DNA of 64,000 nucleotides from assembly GCF_003315635.1 (NCBI RefSeq), contig NZ_PDCG01000003.1:1-64000 (forward strand), read 5' to 3'. This DNA is from Bifidobacterium aemilianum (lineage in GTDB: Bacteria > Actinomycetota > Actinomycetes > Actinomycetales > Bifidobacteriaceae). The notes beneath the pieces were generated by a model, which saw only the letters and a list, made by a program, of their open reading frames with translations, was not told where the DNA came from and made no database searches. Both the position numbers and the translations under genes were made by a program. Below are positions 39,057 through 47,223 of the stretch, in pieces. Each line of letters starts with the position of its first letter. The stretch's first letter is position 1.

Positions 39057-39773
39057 TCATTCGTCGGTCCCGGCCTGGGATTGGGGGGCTGGCAGGCCTT
39101 GACTGCCGGCGCCTGCGGCAGGTGCGGCCGCAGTGGTGGTCTGAACCGCCTGCCCGGCTTGCGGGCCCGCTGCGGGCTTGAAGTGCTTGTCTACCAGTCG
39201 CTTGCCAATGTAGGCACCAATCAGCCCGCCGGCAAGGGTGAACACCAGCAGGGCCAGCAGGGTGATGCTGTCGATGTGGGCGAAGAGATTGTTGATGTAG
39301 GTCCCGTCCTTGCCCCGCTTCTGGAGGCTGGCCACATAGGCGCCCTTCATGAACCAGAGGGGCAGCACCGGCCCTGTGGCGCCGAAGGTGAGCACCAGGT
39401 AGCTGAGGTAGAGCATGGGGGTGCTACGGCTTTTGCCTACGACGGTCTGAAGGAGGTCTGCCAGGACCCCGCAGATGATGTAGGGGAAGAAGGACAGGGC
39501 GAAATGGCCGGAGACCAGGAAGAAGAGGCCCATGACCGTGCCGAGAATCGAGATGGCGCCGAACTTGGGCACCTTCTGGCACAGGAGCATGTAGACCGGC
39601 CCGGCGAACAGACCCACCATGCAGGGCACCAGAATCGAAGCGTAGCCGGGCAGGACCAGACCGGTGACCAGGGTGGTCAGCCCCTCCGCCAGGCCCATGC
39701 AGACGAAGTAGAGGGCCGTGTAGATGCCAATATTGACCAGGTCCTTGGTTTTCAGTGCCTTGAATCCGCCCAT
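39057..39773 (-). CDS. ECF transporter S component, MptD family
   Basis: The 238-residue membrane protein is the substrate-binding subunit. Six or so helices are seen, starting LVNIGIYTALYFVCMGLAEG; the family core includes GLFAGPVYMLLCQKVPKFGA, SFFPYIICGVLADLLQ and ALLVFTLAGGLIGAYIGKRL. The last 50 residues are an Ala/Gln/Pro-rich tail. ATG at 39773 is preferred to TTG at 39788 because GGAG lies nine bases before it. MptD-type substrates are not established, so the transported vitamin or metal is unknown. First gene of the operon. Confidence 0.82.
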   Translation of the reverse strand: MGGFKALKTKDLVNIGIYTALYFVCMGLAEGLTTLVTGLVLPGYASILVPCMVGLFAGPVYMLLCQKVPKFGAISILGTVMGLFFLVSGHFALSFFPYIICGVLADLLQTVVGKSRSTPMLYLSYLVLTFGATGPVLPLWFMKGAYVASLQKRGKDGTYINNLFAHIDSITLLALLVFTLAGGLIGAYIGKRLVDKHFKPAAGPQAGQAVQTTTAAAPAAGAGSQGLPAPQSQAGTDE

Positions 39774-39823
39774 GGTGTAGTGCTCCAACCCAGTCTCTTA
39801 TGTTGACATTCGATGGTGATCTG

Positions 39824-39841
39824 ACAAGTATCTATACAAGT
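39824..39841. promoter_or_regulatory. Possible operator before the ECF operon
   Basis: ACAAGTATCTATACAAGT holds a direct repeat of ACAAGT with a 12-bp period around the palindrome GTATCTATAC. It lies about 50-70 bp before the S-component ATG. The core resembles GntR/HutC-type operators (TTGTATAGATACAA) with two differences. No regulator gene is adjacent. Confidence 0.35.
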
Positions 39842-39889
39842 CTAGAGGACCGCCAGGGCTCTGACAAGAGTGTTCGCCTAGATTGCGAG

Positions 39890-39924
39890 CATTCCCCAGG
39901 GTGAGTCCATCACTCTGGGGAATG
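39890..39924 (-). terminator. Hairpin after the MFS gene 39963-41225
   Basis: CATTCCCCAG, 15-base loop, CTGGGGAATG: a perfect 10-bp stem about 40 bp after the MFS stop on the minus strand. The T-run is weak. Confidence 0.55.
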
Positions 39925-39962
39925 CAGTGGGTGGCGCATGCCGTAGCTGCGATCAGCGGGGA

Positions 39963-41225
39963 TCACTGCTCATGAATCTGCGGGCGCAGGCGGTAGGCGG
40001 TGATGGAGGCGGCTGCGGCCAGGACGTAGCAGACCAGGTTGATCAGCAGGGCTGGCAGGTAGGAGCCGGTGAGGTCGAAGATGCCGCCGTTGACCGTGTT
40101 GGCCAGGGCCACCGACAGGACTCCGGACATGGTCAGGATGCTGAGGATCTCGGCATAGTCGCGCTGGCCGAAGGCCTTGCGGGTCAACCAGGGCAGGGCC
40201 ACCAGGAGCACGCCCTGGCCCAGTCCGGCCAGGCCGCCGGCGATGGTCGAGGGGGTGGGGGAGGTGGCCAGGATCATGAGGGCCCAGCCGCCGAGTCCCA
40301 GGGCACAGTAGACGAGCACGACCGGCTCGGTCTTGAAACGGTCAAGGAAGAAGCCGATGCTGGCCTTACCGATGGCGGCTCCCAGCATGATGCCGGAGAC
40401 CACCAGGGCCCCGTCCTTCAGGCCCATACCGCGGGAGGTCTCGTAGCCGGCCACATGCTGGACCATGCCGGTGGCCCACTGCAGGAGCACGAAGCAGGCA
40501 ATCAGGAGCAGGAAGGTCGGCGTCCTGTAGGCTTTGGTGGCCGCCATGCCGGGAATCTCCGATTCGGTCTGCTTGGTTTGCTTGGTCTGCTGGTCTGGTT
40601 CCTGCTGGTCTGCGGCAGGCTGCCCCGCAGACACCGCACCATACATGTGCTCACCCTTGCTGGTGTTGGGCATGAACCGCATGACCAGAATCGAGAAGGG
40701 CAGGATGCACACGGCCAGCAGCAGTCCGGTCAGCTGGTAGGCCGGCCGCCAACCCAGGTCTACGATCCAGGCGGAGACCACCGGGTTGAAGACCATGCCG
40801 CCCAAGCCGCTCAGTCCCAAGGCAATCCCCATGACCAAACCCAATTTGTCATTGAACCAGTTGGACAGCAGCACGCTGGGAGCCAGGGTCACCGGAATCA
40901 CGTAGGCCACGCCCAGTAGCGCGAAGGACAGGTAGAACTGCCAGAGCTGGGTGAAGAAGGACTGGCTCAGAAAGATGGCGGAGCAGGCCAGGATGCAGAT
41001 GCTGATGAGCAGGCGGGAGTCGACGTGCTTGAGGAGCTTGCCGGCGAAGAGCATGGTCGCGGCGCCCGTCAGATTCATGATGGTGGAGGCAAAGGCGATC
41101 TTGGTGCGGTTGACCCCAAGCTGCTGGGAGAGAATCGGGTAATAGAGGCCAGGAGTATTGACGATAAGACCGTAGCCAACGAAAGACAGCAGGCAGCAGC
41201 TGATGAAGATCAGCCAGGGTTTCAT
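39963..41225 (-). CDS. MFS transporter, OFA/monocarboxylate-porter-like
   Basis: The 420-residue protein has twelve predicted membrane helices. The first stretch IVNTPGLYYPILSQQLGVNR and the LSNWFNDKLGLVMGIALGLSG segment are typical of the oxalate/formate antiporter branch. The central loop (about residues 195-220) is Gln/Thr-rich (QPAADQQEPDQQTKQTKQTE). AGGG before the ATG supports the start. Transport of an organic acid is inferred from the branch only. Confidence 0.82.
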   Translation of the reverse strand: MKPWLIFISCCLLSFVGYGLIVNTPGLYYPILSQQLGVNRTKIAFASTIMNLTGAATMLFAGKLLKHVDSRLLISICILACSAIFLSQSFFTQLWQFYLSFALLGVAYVIPVTLAPSVLLSNWFNDKLGLVMGIALGLSGLGGMVFNPVVSAWIVDLGWRPAYQLTGLLLAVCILPFSILVMRFMPNTSKGEHMYGAVSAGQPAADQQEPDQQTKQTKQTESEIPGMAATKAYRTPTFLLLIACFVLLQWATGMVQHVAGYETSRGMGLKDGALVVSGIMLGAAIGKASIGFFLDRFKTEPVVLVYCALGLGGWALMILATSPTPSTIAGGLAGLGQGVLLVALPWLTRKAFGQRDYAEILSILTMSGVLSVALANTVNGGIFDLTGSYLPALLINLVCYVLAAAASITAYRLRPQIHEQ

Positions 41226-41512
41226 GGCCGCCCTGAGTGATGGTGTGGAGTTTGCGCTAGTAATTTGAGTGCCTCTTTCTTTGAGCGTTCCATATTGGCA
41301 AAGTTGCTATGACTCTACAGATGGAGGGCTCATAAGAGGCATACCCCAGTTGGACCGTTACGACTCATCCACGTTTGACCGCTCATCGGTGAAGATTCAG
41401 TGGTGGGATTGGCGGAATAGTGCCGATTTCGTGTGTATATCCGCTTCCCGGCAGGGGAGGTCACCCAGCGCTGGCAAGCGGCGGACAGGGGGCACGATTG
41501 CCGGCTGATCCC

Positions 41513-41872
41513 GGGGTATACGCCAAAATGTGTGCGTTTGTGGTGTGCGAGCTCTTGTGTCAGTGGGGTGGGCTTGTTGGTAAGTGGTATGGGGAATCTG
41601 TTAAATGTCACAAAATACGCGTGAAAGTGTCTGAAGCGAGTGTTTTATGACATTTAGGGCGAGGGGACTATAGGCCTTGGGATCAGGATGGTGTGGGGTT
41701 ATGGGTTATGGGGGGCTAGGGACTTATGGGCCCTGATAGACGTCCGACGGGGGTTGAACCCCAACAGCACAGACTGACCCATACAATTCGGCGTATAACC
41801 CAAAACAAAGCGTTTAGTTCCTATATGTCCAACAACACCGACTAACGAACACACATTTTGGCGTATAACCCC
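41513..41872. repeat. Inverted copies of a GGGTTATACGCC motif
   Basis: GGGGTATACGCCAAAATGTG (plus strand, 41513-41532, then TG) recurs on the minus strand at 41872-41850 (GGGGTTATACGCCAAAATGT, then GTG) and at 41801-41780 (GGGTTATACGCCGAATTGTA, then TG). The outer two form an inverted pair spanning 360 bp. The context before them (GATC then GGGG) is also shared. Confidence 0.6.
41602..41656. repeat. Imperfect inverted repeat
   Basis: TAAATGTCACAAAATACGC faces GCGAGTGTTTTATGACATTTA across 15 bases; the outer nine pairs are perfect. Confidence 0.5.
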
Positions 41873-41961
41873 CTGATCCCTGCCAATGGCATAACGCTTA
41901 GACCCCTGGCAACAGGGGGAATGAAATGGCACTCAGGAGTGACAGGGCAAGAACGTTGAAG

Positions 41962-42034
41962 TGGAGCTAGCCGGGTTCGAACCGGCGACCCTCTGCTTGC
42001 AAAGCAGATGCGCTACCAGCTGCGCCATAGCCCC
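41962..42034 (-). tRNA. tRNA-Ala (TGC)
   Basis: On the minus strand a 73-nt cloverleaf starts GGGGCTATGGCGCAG and ends CGGCTAGCTCCA, with anticodon loop CTTTGCAAG (anticodon TGC). The T arm is GCCGGTTCGAACCCGGC. CCA is not encoded. Confidence 0.96.
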
Positions 42035-42075
42035 GTAAAAAATAGCGGCCCCAGATGAGAACCGCGATTTCCACG

Positions 42076-42149
42076 TGGGCCCGGGAGGACTTGAACCTCC
42101 GACCTCATCCTTATCAGGGATGCGCTCTAACCAGCTGAGCTACGGGCCC
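42076..42149 (-). tRNA. tRNA-Ile (GAT)
   Basis: On the minus strand a 74-nt cloverleaf begins GGGCCCGTAGCTCAGCTGG and ends CCCGGGCCCA, with anticodon loop CCTGATAAGG (anticodon GAT). It lies 41 bp upstream of tRNA-Ala on the same strand, so both are likely one transcript. Confidence 0.96.
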
Positions 42150-42289
42150 GATCCATACGCAAAAGCGCACAAACAGTTAGAATACCAGTTCCTGTGGAAT
42201 AGTCAATTTGCCTCCGTGCGTGTGTTGTGAACACATACGGGGCCACAGCTTGTGGAGCTTGCAGGAGCTGGCACAATGGAGGCGTGAAT

Positions 42290-42976
42290 ATGTTCCCCTC
42301 CCACCCCAGACCAACGGCTAAGCGCTCTCGTACCGGCCTTGGGCAGCAGCTGGCCTCCTATGAGCTTGACGTGGATGGCATCAAGGTCCAGGTGGTGCGC
42401 AAGCGCATACGCAACATGTACCTGCGGGTCAAGCCTCTCAGCAGGAGGACCCTGAATGAAGGCCAGGGCTCCGTGGAGGGAGCCGGCAGTTACGTTGAGT
42501 TGTCGGCACCCGCTCGGATCAGCGACCGGGGAATCGCGGACTTCGTCGGGCAGCGAGCGGACTGGATACACGCCCAGGAACGACGCTTGGCGACCATGAT
42601 GGAAGGACCAGAAGCCGGTGGGTGCCGTGATTTCGAGTGGACCCCAGAGCGCAGGGCCCAGGCCCAGGCCCACATTGAGGCCAAGCTGCCTGACCTCCTG
42701 GCCAGGTGGGGTGCGGTTGTGGGGCGCCGGCCCAGTCATATCACCCTGCGGGTGATGACTTCTCGCTGGGGGTCCTGCACACCCAGGACCGGGCGGATCC
42801 GTTTGAACCTGCAACTGGGTCTCATGGATGAGCGCTTTCTGGAATATGTGCTGGTCCACGAGCTGACCCACCTTTGGGAGAATGGCCACGGACCAGGCTT
42901 TCAAGCTCGTATGGACTCCTACCTGCCCGGCTGGCGGCAGCTGCGGCGGGAGCTCAACCAACAGATGGTCTGGTAG
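42290..42976 (+). CDS. YgjP-like (DUF45/WLM) zinc metallopeptidase
   Basis: The 228-residue protein has the zinc site HELTHLWENGHGPGF (HExxH with the third ligand His in the downstream GHG), the preceding segment SRWGSCTPRTGRIRLNLQL and an N-terminal half with VQVVRKRIRNMYLRVKP, all typical of the YgjP family. Family members are linked to single-stranded DNA or protein-DNA crosslink processing through similarity to SprT, but this is not shown. ATG at 42290 with GGAGG seven bases before it is chosen over a GTG at 42227. Confidence 0.85.
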   Translation: MFPSHPRPTAKRSRTGLGQQLASYELDVDGIKVQVVRKRIRNMYLRVKPLSRRTLNEGQGSVEGAGSYVELSAPARISDRGIADFVGQRADWIHAQERRLATMMEGPEAGGCRDFEWTPERRAQAQAHIEAKLPDLLARWGAVVGRRPSHITLRVMTSRWGSCTPRTGRIRLNLQLGLMDERFLEYVLVHELTHLWENGHGPGFQARMDSYLPGWRQLRRELNQQMVW

Positions 42977-43126
42977 CTTTCAGGCAGTCCCCCGACCGGT
43001 TTTTTGTCAGCTGGCAGGGTTGCAGGCACAGGTTGTTCCCTGCGGACCTGCGGTCCCTGGCCCAGGGATACTGAGTACTCTTGGAAGCAGCAGATAGCAG
43101 CCCTTCGCACTAAGGAGTCGAGACAG

Positions 43127-43927
43127 GTGAGTGACGATATGCAGGATAGGAATGGCACTGATATGACCAAGCGTGTGGTGGTGACGGGCGCCTCCTCGGG
43201 CATTGGCCAGGCTACTACCCGCCGCTTGGTGGCCGAAGGCTGGCAGGTGGTGGCCCTGGCCCGTCGGGAGGACCGGCTCAAGGCCCTGGCTACCCAGCTG
43301 GGCGGAGCCTGTTCCTATCAGGTCTGTGACATAACCGATGAGGAATCCACCCAGGCAGCCGTTGATGCGATACTGGCGGCTGGGCCGGTCAAGGCCTTGG
43401 TCAACTGCTCCGGTGCTGCCAGGGGTAAGGACCCGGTGGCTTCGGCCAGTCTTGATGACTGGCGGCAGATGTACGAGCTGAATGTGTTGGGTACCCTGCG
43501 CATCACCCAGAAGCTGCTGCCTGCCCTCAAGGACACGGCTGCCAACCAGGGTGGCGGCACCGTCCTCATCATTTCCTCTACGGCCGGCATTGAGCCTTAC
43601 GAGGGTGGGGCCGGCTACTGCGCGTCCAAGTCAGCCGAACGGATTATGGCCCGGGTCCTGAGGCTGGAGCAGATCGGCCAGCCCCTAAGGGTCATCGACA
43701 TCGCACCAGGCATGGTCCAGACCGAGGAGTTCTCCCTCAAGCGCTTCGGCGGTGACCGGTCCAAGGCAGCCTCGGTCTACCAGGGCGTGCCATCCCCCCT
43801 GACCGCCGATGATGTGGCCGACTGTGCCGCCTGGGCTCTGGCTCAGCCCGACAGGGTCGACATTGATCAGATTGTGGTCCGGCCCAGGGCCGAGGGCTCC
43901 TACACCAAGGTCTTCCGTCAGTCCTGA
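43127..43927 (+). CDS. Short-chain dehydrogenase/reductase
   Basis: The 266-residue classical SDR is NAD(P)-dependent. The cofactor motif GASSGIGQ, NCSGAARGKDP in place of NNAG, the catalytic serine in VLIISSTAG and the Y-x3-K pair in YCASKSAERI are present. It is similar to the YdfG-type NADP-dependent serine/3-hydroxy acid dehydrogenases. Start is uncertain: GTG at 43127 has AAGGAG nine bases upstream; ATGs at 43139 and 43163 also fit. The substrate is unknown. Confidence 0.82.
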   Translation: MSDDMQDRNGTDMTKRVVVTGASSGIGQATTRRLVAEGWQVVALARREDRLKALATQLGGACSYQVCDITDEESTQAAVDAILAAGPVKALVNCSGAARGKDPVASASLDDWRQMYELNVLGTLRITQKLLPALKDTAANQGGGTVLIISSTAGIEPYEGGAGYCASKSAERIMARVLRLEQIGQPLRVIDIAPGMVQTEEFSLKRFGGDRSKAASVYQGVPSPLTADDVADCAAWALAQPDRVDIDQIVVRPRAEGSYTKVFRQS

Positions 43928-44052
43928 TTGACGGTTGTGGGTAGGTCGTCCGCGATGGAAGATGTCCCTGCGCTGCCCTGCAGTTGCTGAGGTAAACCTG
44001 GAACTTGATACATCTGCCTGGTCTTACCCATTGATGTGTATGAGGAAACACA

Positions 44053-44081
44053 AGGGCCCCGGCTTGCATTGCCAGGGCCCT
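44053..44081. terminator. Bidirectional terminator between the SDR gene and dps
   Basis: AGGGCCCCGGC, loop TTGCATT, GCCAGGGCCCT gives an 11-bp stem with one mismatch. The dps side is followed by TTGTGTTTCC. Confidence 0.75.
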
Positions 44082-44108
44082 CTCTCTTGCCTTGTGGGCG
44101 AAGATATA

Positions 44109-44588
44109 TCAGATCAGGTGGGACCTCATGAACCACTGGAAGTGCTCGAGCTCCTGCACGTGGTCCTGAATGATGTTGGAGGAGATGACATCCAGCTCGT
44201 CCAGCTGCTTGATGGCCTCACGGTCCGCCTTGATGAACTCGGTGTAGTAGTCGTTCATGGCCTTCAGGTACTCGATGGCATCCTTGCGGCCGACCAGGTC
44301 GATGCCCTTCCAGGTGCGGTTCTTGATGATGTCCTCAGGGCGACCATCAGCCTGCCCGCCCAGGGTAGCCAGGCGCTCGGCGGTCTCGTCGGCCATGGCC
44401 AGGACGGAATCGACCTCGGGGTCCATCATCTCGTGGATGCCGATGAACTCCTTGCCATCCATGTTCCAATGGGCGTGCTTGAGGAGCAGTGCGCACTCCT
44501 GCTCCTGGCTCAGACGGCTTTGCAGAATCTTGATGGTCTTTTCGGAAGTCTCCTCATCCAGACCGGGAACCAAAAACTTGAGTGCCAT
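44109..44588 (-). CDS. dps: Dps-family DNA-protecting ferritin-like protein
   Basis: The 159-residue protein forms a 12-mer that stores iron and shields DNA from peroxide. The ferroxidase site is formed by His in LLKHAHWNMDGKEFIGIHEM and the acidic pair in MMDPEVDSVLAMADETAERL. The rest follows the four-helix Dps pattern. It has a long stretch of acidic residues and no Lys-rich N-terminal tail, so direct DNA binding may be weak. It is likely peroxide- or stress-induced, but no operator is recognisable. Confidence 0.93.
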   Translation of the reverse strand: MALKFLVPGLDEETSEKTIKILQSRLSQEQECALLLKHAHWNMDGKEFIGIHEMMDPEVDSVLAMADETAERLATLGGQADGRPEDIIKNRTWKGIDLVGRKDAIEYLKAMNDYYTEFIKADREAIKQLDELDVISSNIIQDHVQELEHFQWFMRSHLI

Positions 44589-44709
44589 GATATCTTCCTT
44601 TCCTCAGTGAAATATCACTTCCAGTCTAGCCATCAGGAAGCCTTCCCGCCACTGTTCGCAGGGTGAACGCTGGGGTGGGAAGACCGTAAAACAGCCAATG
44701 TAACGCAAG

Positions 44710-46047
44710 TCACATTTTGCTGCTGGCCGGTTCCTTCGCCTGCCCGCCGCCATCAGTGCGCTGCCTGCGCAGTTCGATGGTCTCGATGCGGCGCCCATCC
44801 ACCTTGGTGACGACCATGTCATAACCCTCGTCGCAACGCAGCACCTCTCCCACGGCACCCATCCTGCCGGTGTGGGCAAGGAAGTATCCGGCCACCGTCT
44901 CGTAGGGGCCGTCATCCAGCTCGATGCCGGTCAGATCGGCGAAGTCCTCAATGGTCATACCGCCGTCGATCTGTGCCACACCGTCCACAAAGGCCGGCTT
45001 CTCCTTGCGCTCGCCGCTGCCGCCATCGGGCAGGTCGTACTCGTCTCGGATGTCTCCGACCAGCTCCTCGGTCATGTCCTCCAGGGTCACGATGCCATCG
45101 GTGCCGCCGTATTCGTCGATCACTACGGCCAGGTGGATGCCCCTCTTGCGTAGGAGTTCCAGGCTGGGCAGGAGTTTGGAGGTGCCGGGCAGGGAGATGC
45201 CTTCACGGGTGACGTCGGCCACGGTCTTGGCCTTGGGGTCGCGGATGTCCAGAAGATCGCGGACGTGGACGAAGCCCAGAATGTCGTCAAAGTCGTTGCC
45301 CTTGACGGGGTAGCGCGAGTATGGCAGGTTGCGGACGGTGGCGGCGGCGTCGGCCAGGGACTGGTCTCCATCCAGGAAGCTGACATCAGCCCTGGGGCGC
45401 ATGACCTCGGCCACGATGGTCTCCGAAGCGTCGAAGACATCGTCAAGAATGGTGCGCTCGTCCTTGCTCAGGCTGGTGTTGGAGTTGACCAGGACCCGCA
45501 GCTCCTTGTCGGAGACCTCGCTTTCGGTCTCGTTGGGGTCGAAGCCCAGGAGCCGTACGATGCCGTTGGTGTTCTTGCCCAGAGCCCAGATGATGGGCCG
45601 GCAGATCTTGGCGAAGGCATCAATAGCCGGCACCGTGGCCCGGGCGATCTGCTCCGTGCGCTGCATGGCGATGCGCTTGGGGACCAATTCCGAGATGACG
45701 ATGGAGCAGTAGGAGATGATCAGGGTCAGCACCACGGTGGTCAATGGCGCGGCCACCCGTGAGGGCACCCCCCAGCCCTCGACGATCGGCACGATGGAGG
45801 GCGAGATTGCGGATTCGCCAAATGAAGCCGACAGGAAACCGGACAGGGTCACGCCTATCTGCACCGTCGAGAGGAAGGTGTTGGGGTCACGGGCGGTCTT
45901 GGCCACCCGGGCGCCCCGGGCATCCTCCTCCTCCATCTGGTCCAGCTGGGAGCCCCGCAGGCTCACCAGGGCCAGCTCCGTGCAGGAGAATACCGACCCC
46001 AGGAGCAGAAAGACGAAAACCAACACTATGTTCAAGCCAAGCGACAT
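44710..46047 (-). CDS. CNNM/CorC-type membrane protein with CBS domains
   Basis: The 445-residue protein starts with a CNNM transmembrane domain (about 1-185, VFVFLLLGSVFSCTELALVS and SELVPKRIAM). Two CBS domains follow (about 205-330) with the dimer motifs VSFLDGDQSLADAAATVR and VVIDEYGGTDGIVTLEDM. It ends with a CorC_HlyC domain (AQIDGGMTIEDFADLTGIEL). Family members bind ATP/Mg and are connected with magnesium export or resistance. The last 30 residues are Arg/Gln-rich. Monocistronic. Confidence 0.9.
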   Translation of the reverse strand: MSLGLNIVLVFVFLLLGSVFSCTELALVSLRGSQLDQMEEEDARGARVAKTARDPNTFLSTVQIGVTLSGFLSASFGESAISPSIVPIVEGWGVPSRVAAPLTTVVLTLIISYCSIVISELVPKRIAMQRTEQIARATVPAIDAFAKICRPIIWALGKNTNGIVRLLGFDPNETESEVSDKELRVLVNSNTSLSKDERTILDDVFDASETIVAEVMRPRADVSFLDGDQSLADAAATVRNLPYSRYPVKGNDFDDILGFVHVRDLLDIRDPKAKTVADVTREGISLPGTSKLLPSLELLRKRGIHLAVVIDEYGGTDGIVTLEDMTEELVGDIRDEYDLPDGGSGERKEKPAFVDGVAQIDGGMTIEDFADLTGIELDDGPYETVAGYFLAHTGRMGAVGEVLRCDEGYDMVVTKVDGRRIETIELRRQRTDGGGQAKEPASSKM

Positions 46048-46265
46048 GCCTCCAGCTTAGAAGGTTGGCCGGTCATTGGTTGGAGGCGGTCTGGGGCGTC
46101 AGAAAGACAGGGCGGCTGCCGGCTTGGCCAGGGCGGCACGCTATGGGGAAAATGTAAGGGAGTCTGTAGTATTTCGTATGGCAGGAAAGAGTTGGATGGG
46201 GCCTTCCACTGCCTGGTTCGCTGTGAACGGGACCGGCATGATCCATGAGGTGTAGGGGTGTCAGC

Positions 46266-47198
46266 ATGAGTGTCAAAAAACAGAAGAAGCGGCGCGGTTC
46301 GGCACGGCTGCTTGTGGTCGGTCTCCTGGTCCTGATCCTGGTGGGCCTGGGGGCCAGGCTGGCGGTCGACCGATCCCATGGACCCAAGGCGCAGGCCCCT
46401 GCTGGCCAGGAATCCTTCCGGTCTGGCGAAACGAAATCCAAGGGCAAGCAGCAGCAGTACATCCAGGAACCCATTCCCACCTTCTTCTTCCACGGGTGGA
46501 ACGGCAGCTACCGGTCTGAGGAGCAGATGTGCCGGGCCATCAAGGCCGCCGGCGTGACCAAGACCGTTATTCGTGCCGACGTGGATGAGCGCGGTGGGGT
46601 GAGCTTTGTGGGCACGATACCCAAGGGCGCCAGCAATCCCCTGGTTGAGGTCAATTTTGTCGACAACAAGAATGTCGACTATACGACGCTCGCCGCCTGG
46701 GCCAGGAATGTCATTGTGGCCACCCGTGGCATCTACCGCTTTGATAGCTACAATGCCGTGGGCCATTCCATGGGCAACATGGTCATCATGAACTTTCTGA
46801 ACAACTACTCGGATGACGCTACCCTGCCCCTTCTGCACAAGCAGGTGGCTCTGGCCGGCAACTTCAATGGCATCATCGGCGATGATGACCAACCCAACCT
46901 CAGAAAGCTGGATGCCGAGGGCAAGCCCAACCAGATGAACTGGCTCTACCAGAACATTCTGCCCCTGCGCCAGACCTACCCCCAGGGCGTCGATGTCTTG
47001 AACATCTACGGCAACATCGGCGACGGTACCAACTCCGATGGCAACCTGACCAACGCCTCGTCCCAGTCCATGCGCTACCTGGTCTCCGGCCGTGCGAAGT
47101 CCTACAGGGAAGAGATGATCTCCGGCAAGAACGGCGGCCACAGTGCCCTTCATGAGAATCAGGAGGTCGACAGGCTGCTGATCGACTTCCTTTGGTGA
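46266..47198 (+). CDS. Alpha/beta hydrolase, DUF915 family, secreted or membrane-anchored
   Basis: The 310-residue protein has an N-terminal membrane helix (LLVVGLLVLILVGLGARLAV) after a KKQKKRRGS stretch. The catalytic domain has FFFHGWNGSY, the nucleophile serine in YNAVGHSMGNMVIMNFLN and a C-terminal His in GGHSALHENQEVDRLLIDFL. This is the DUF915 hydrolase family, common in Gram-positives. A lipase or esterase role is probable; the real substrate is unknown. AGGGG precedes the chosen ATG at 46266. Confidence 0.87.
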   Translation: MSVKKQKKRRGSARLLVVGLLVLILVGLGARLAVDRSHGPKAQAPAGQESFRSGETKSKGKQQQYIQEPIPTFFFHGWNGSYRSEEQMCRAIKAAGVTKTVIRADVDERGGVSFVGTIPKGASNPLVEVNFVDNKNVDYTTLAAWARNVIVATRGIYRFDSYNAVGHSMGNMVIMNFLNNYSDDATLPLLHKQVALAGNFNGIIGDDDQPNLRKLDAEGKPNQMNWLYQNILPLRQTYPQGVDVLNIYGNIGDGTNSDGNLTNASSQSMRYLVSGRAKSYREEMISGKNGGHSALHENQEVDRLLIDFLW

Positions 47199-47223
47199 GG
47201 GGCCGCAGGCGTGGGGCCTTTCG

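Larger units (their letters stand above)
41226..41961. other. Gene-free intergenic region rich in inverted repeats
   Basis: This is 736 bp without a convincing gene, lying before the tRNA pair. It holds three copies of a 22-bp motif and an imperfect hairpin, described separately. Open frames of 76-93 codons on both strands do not resemble known families. Confidence 0.5.

Noticed and set aside
41330..41611. 93-codon minus-strand open frame in the repeat-rich intergenic region
   Set aside because: It crosses the repeated motif, has no ribosome site and no recognisable domain.
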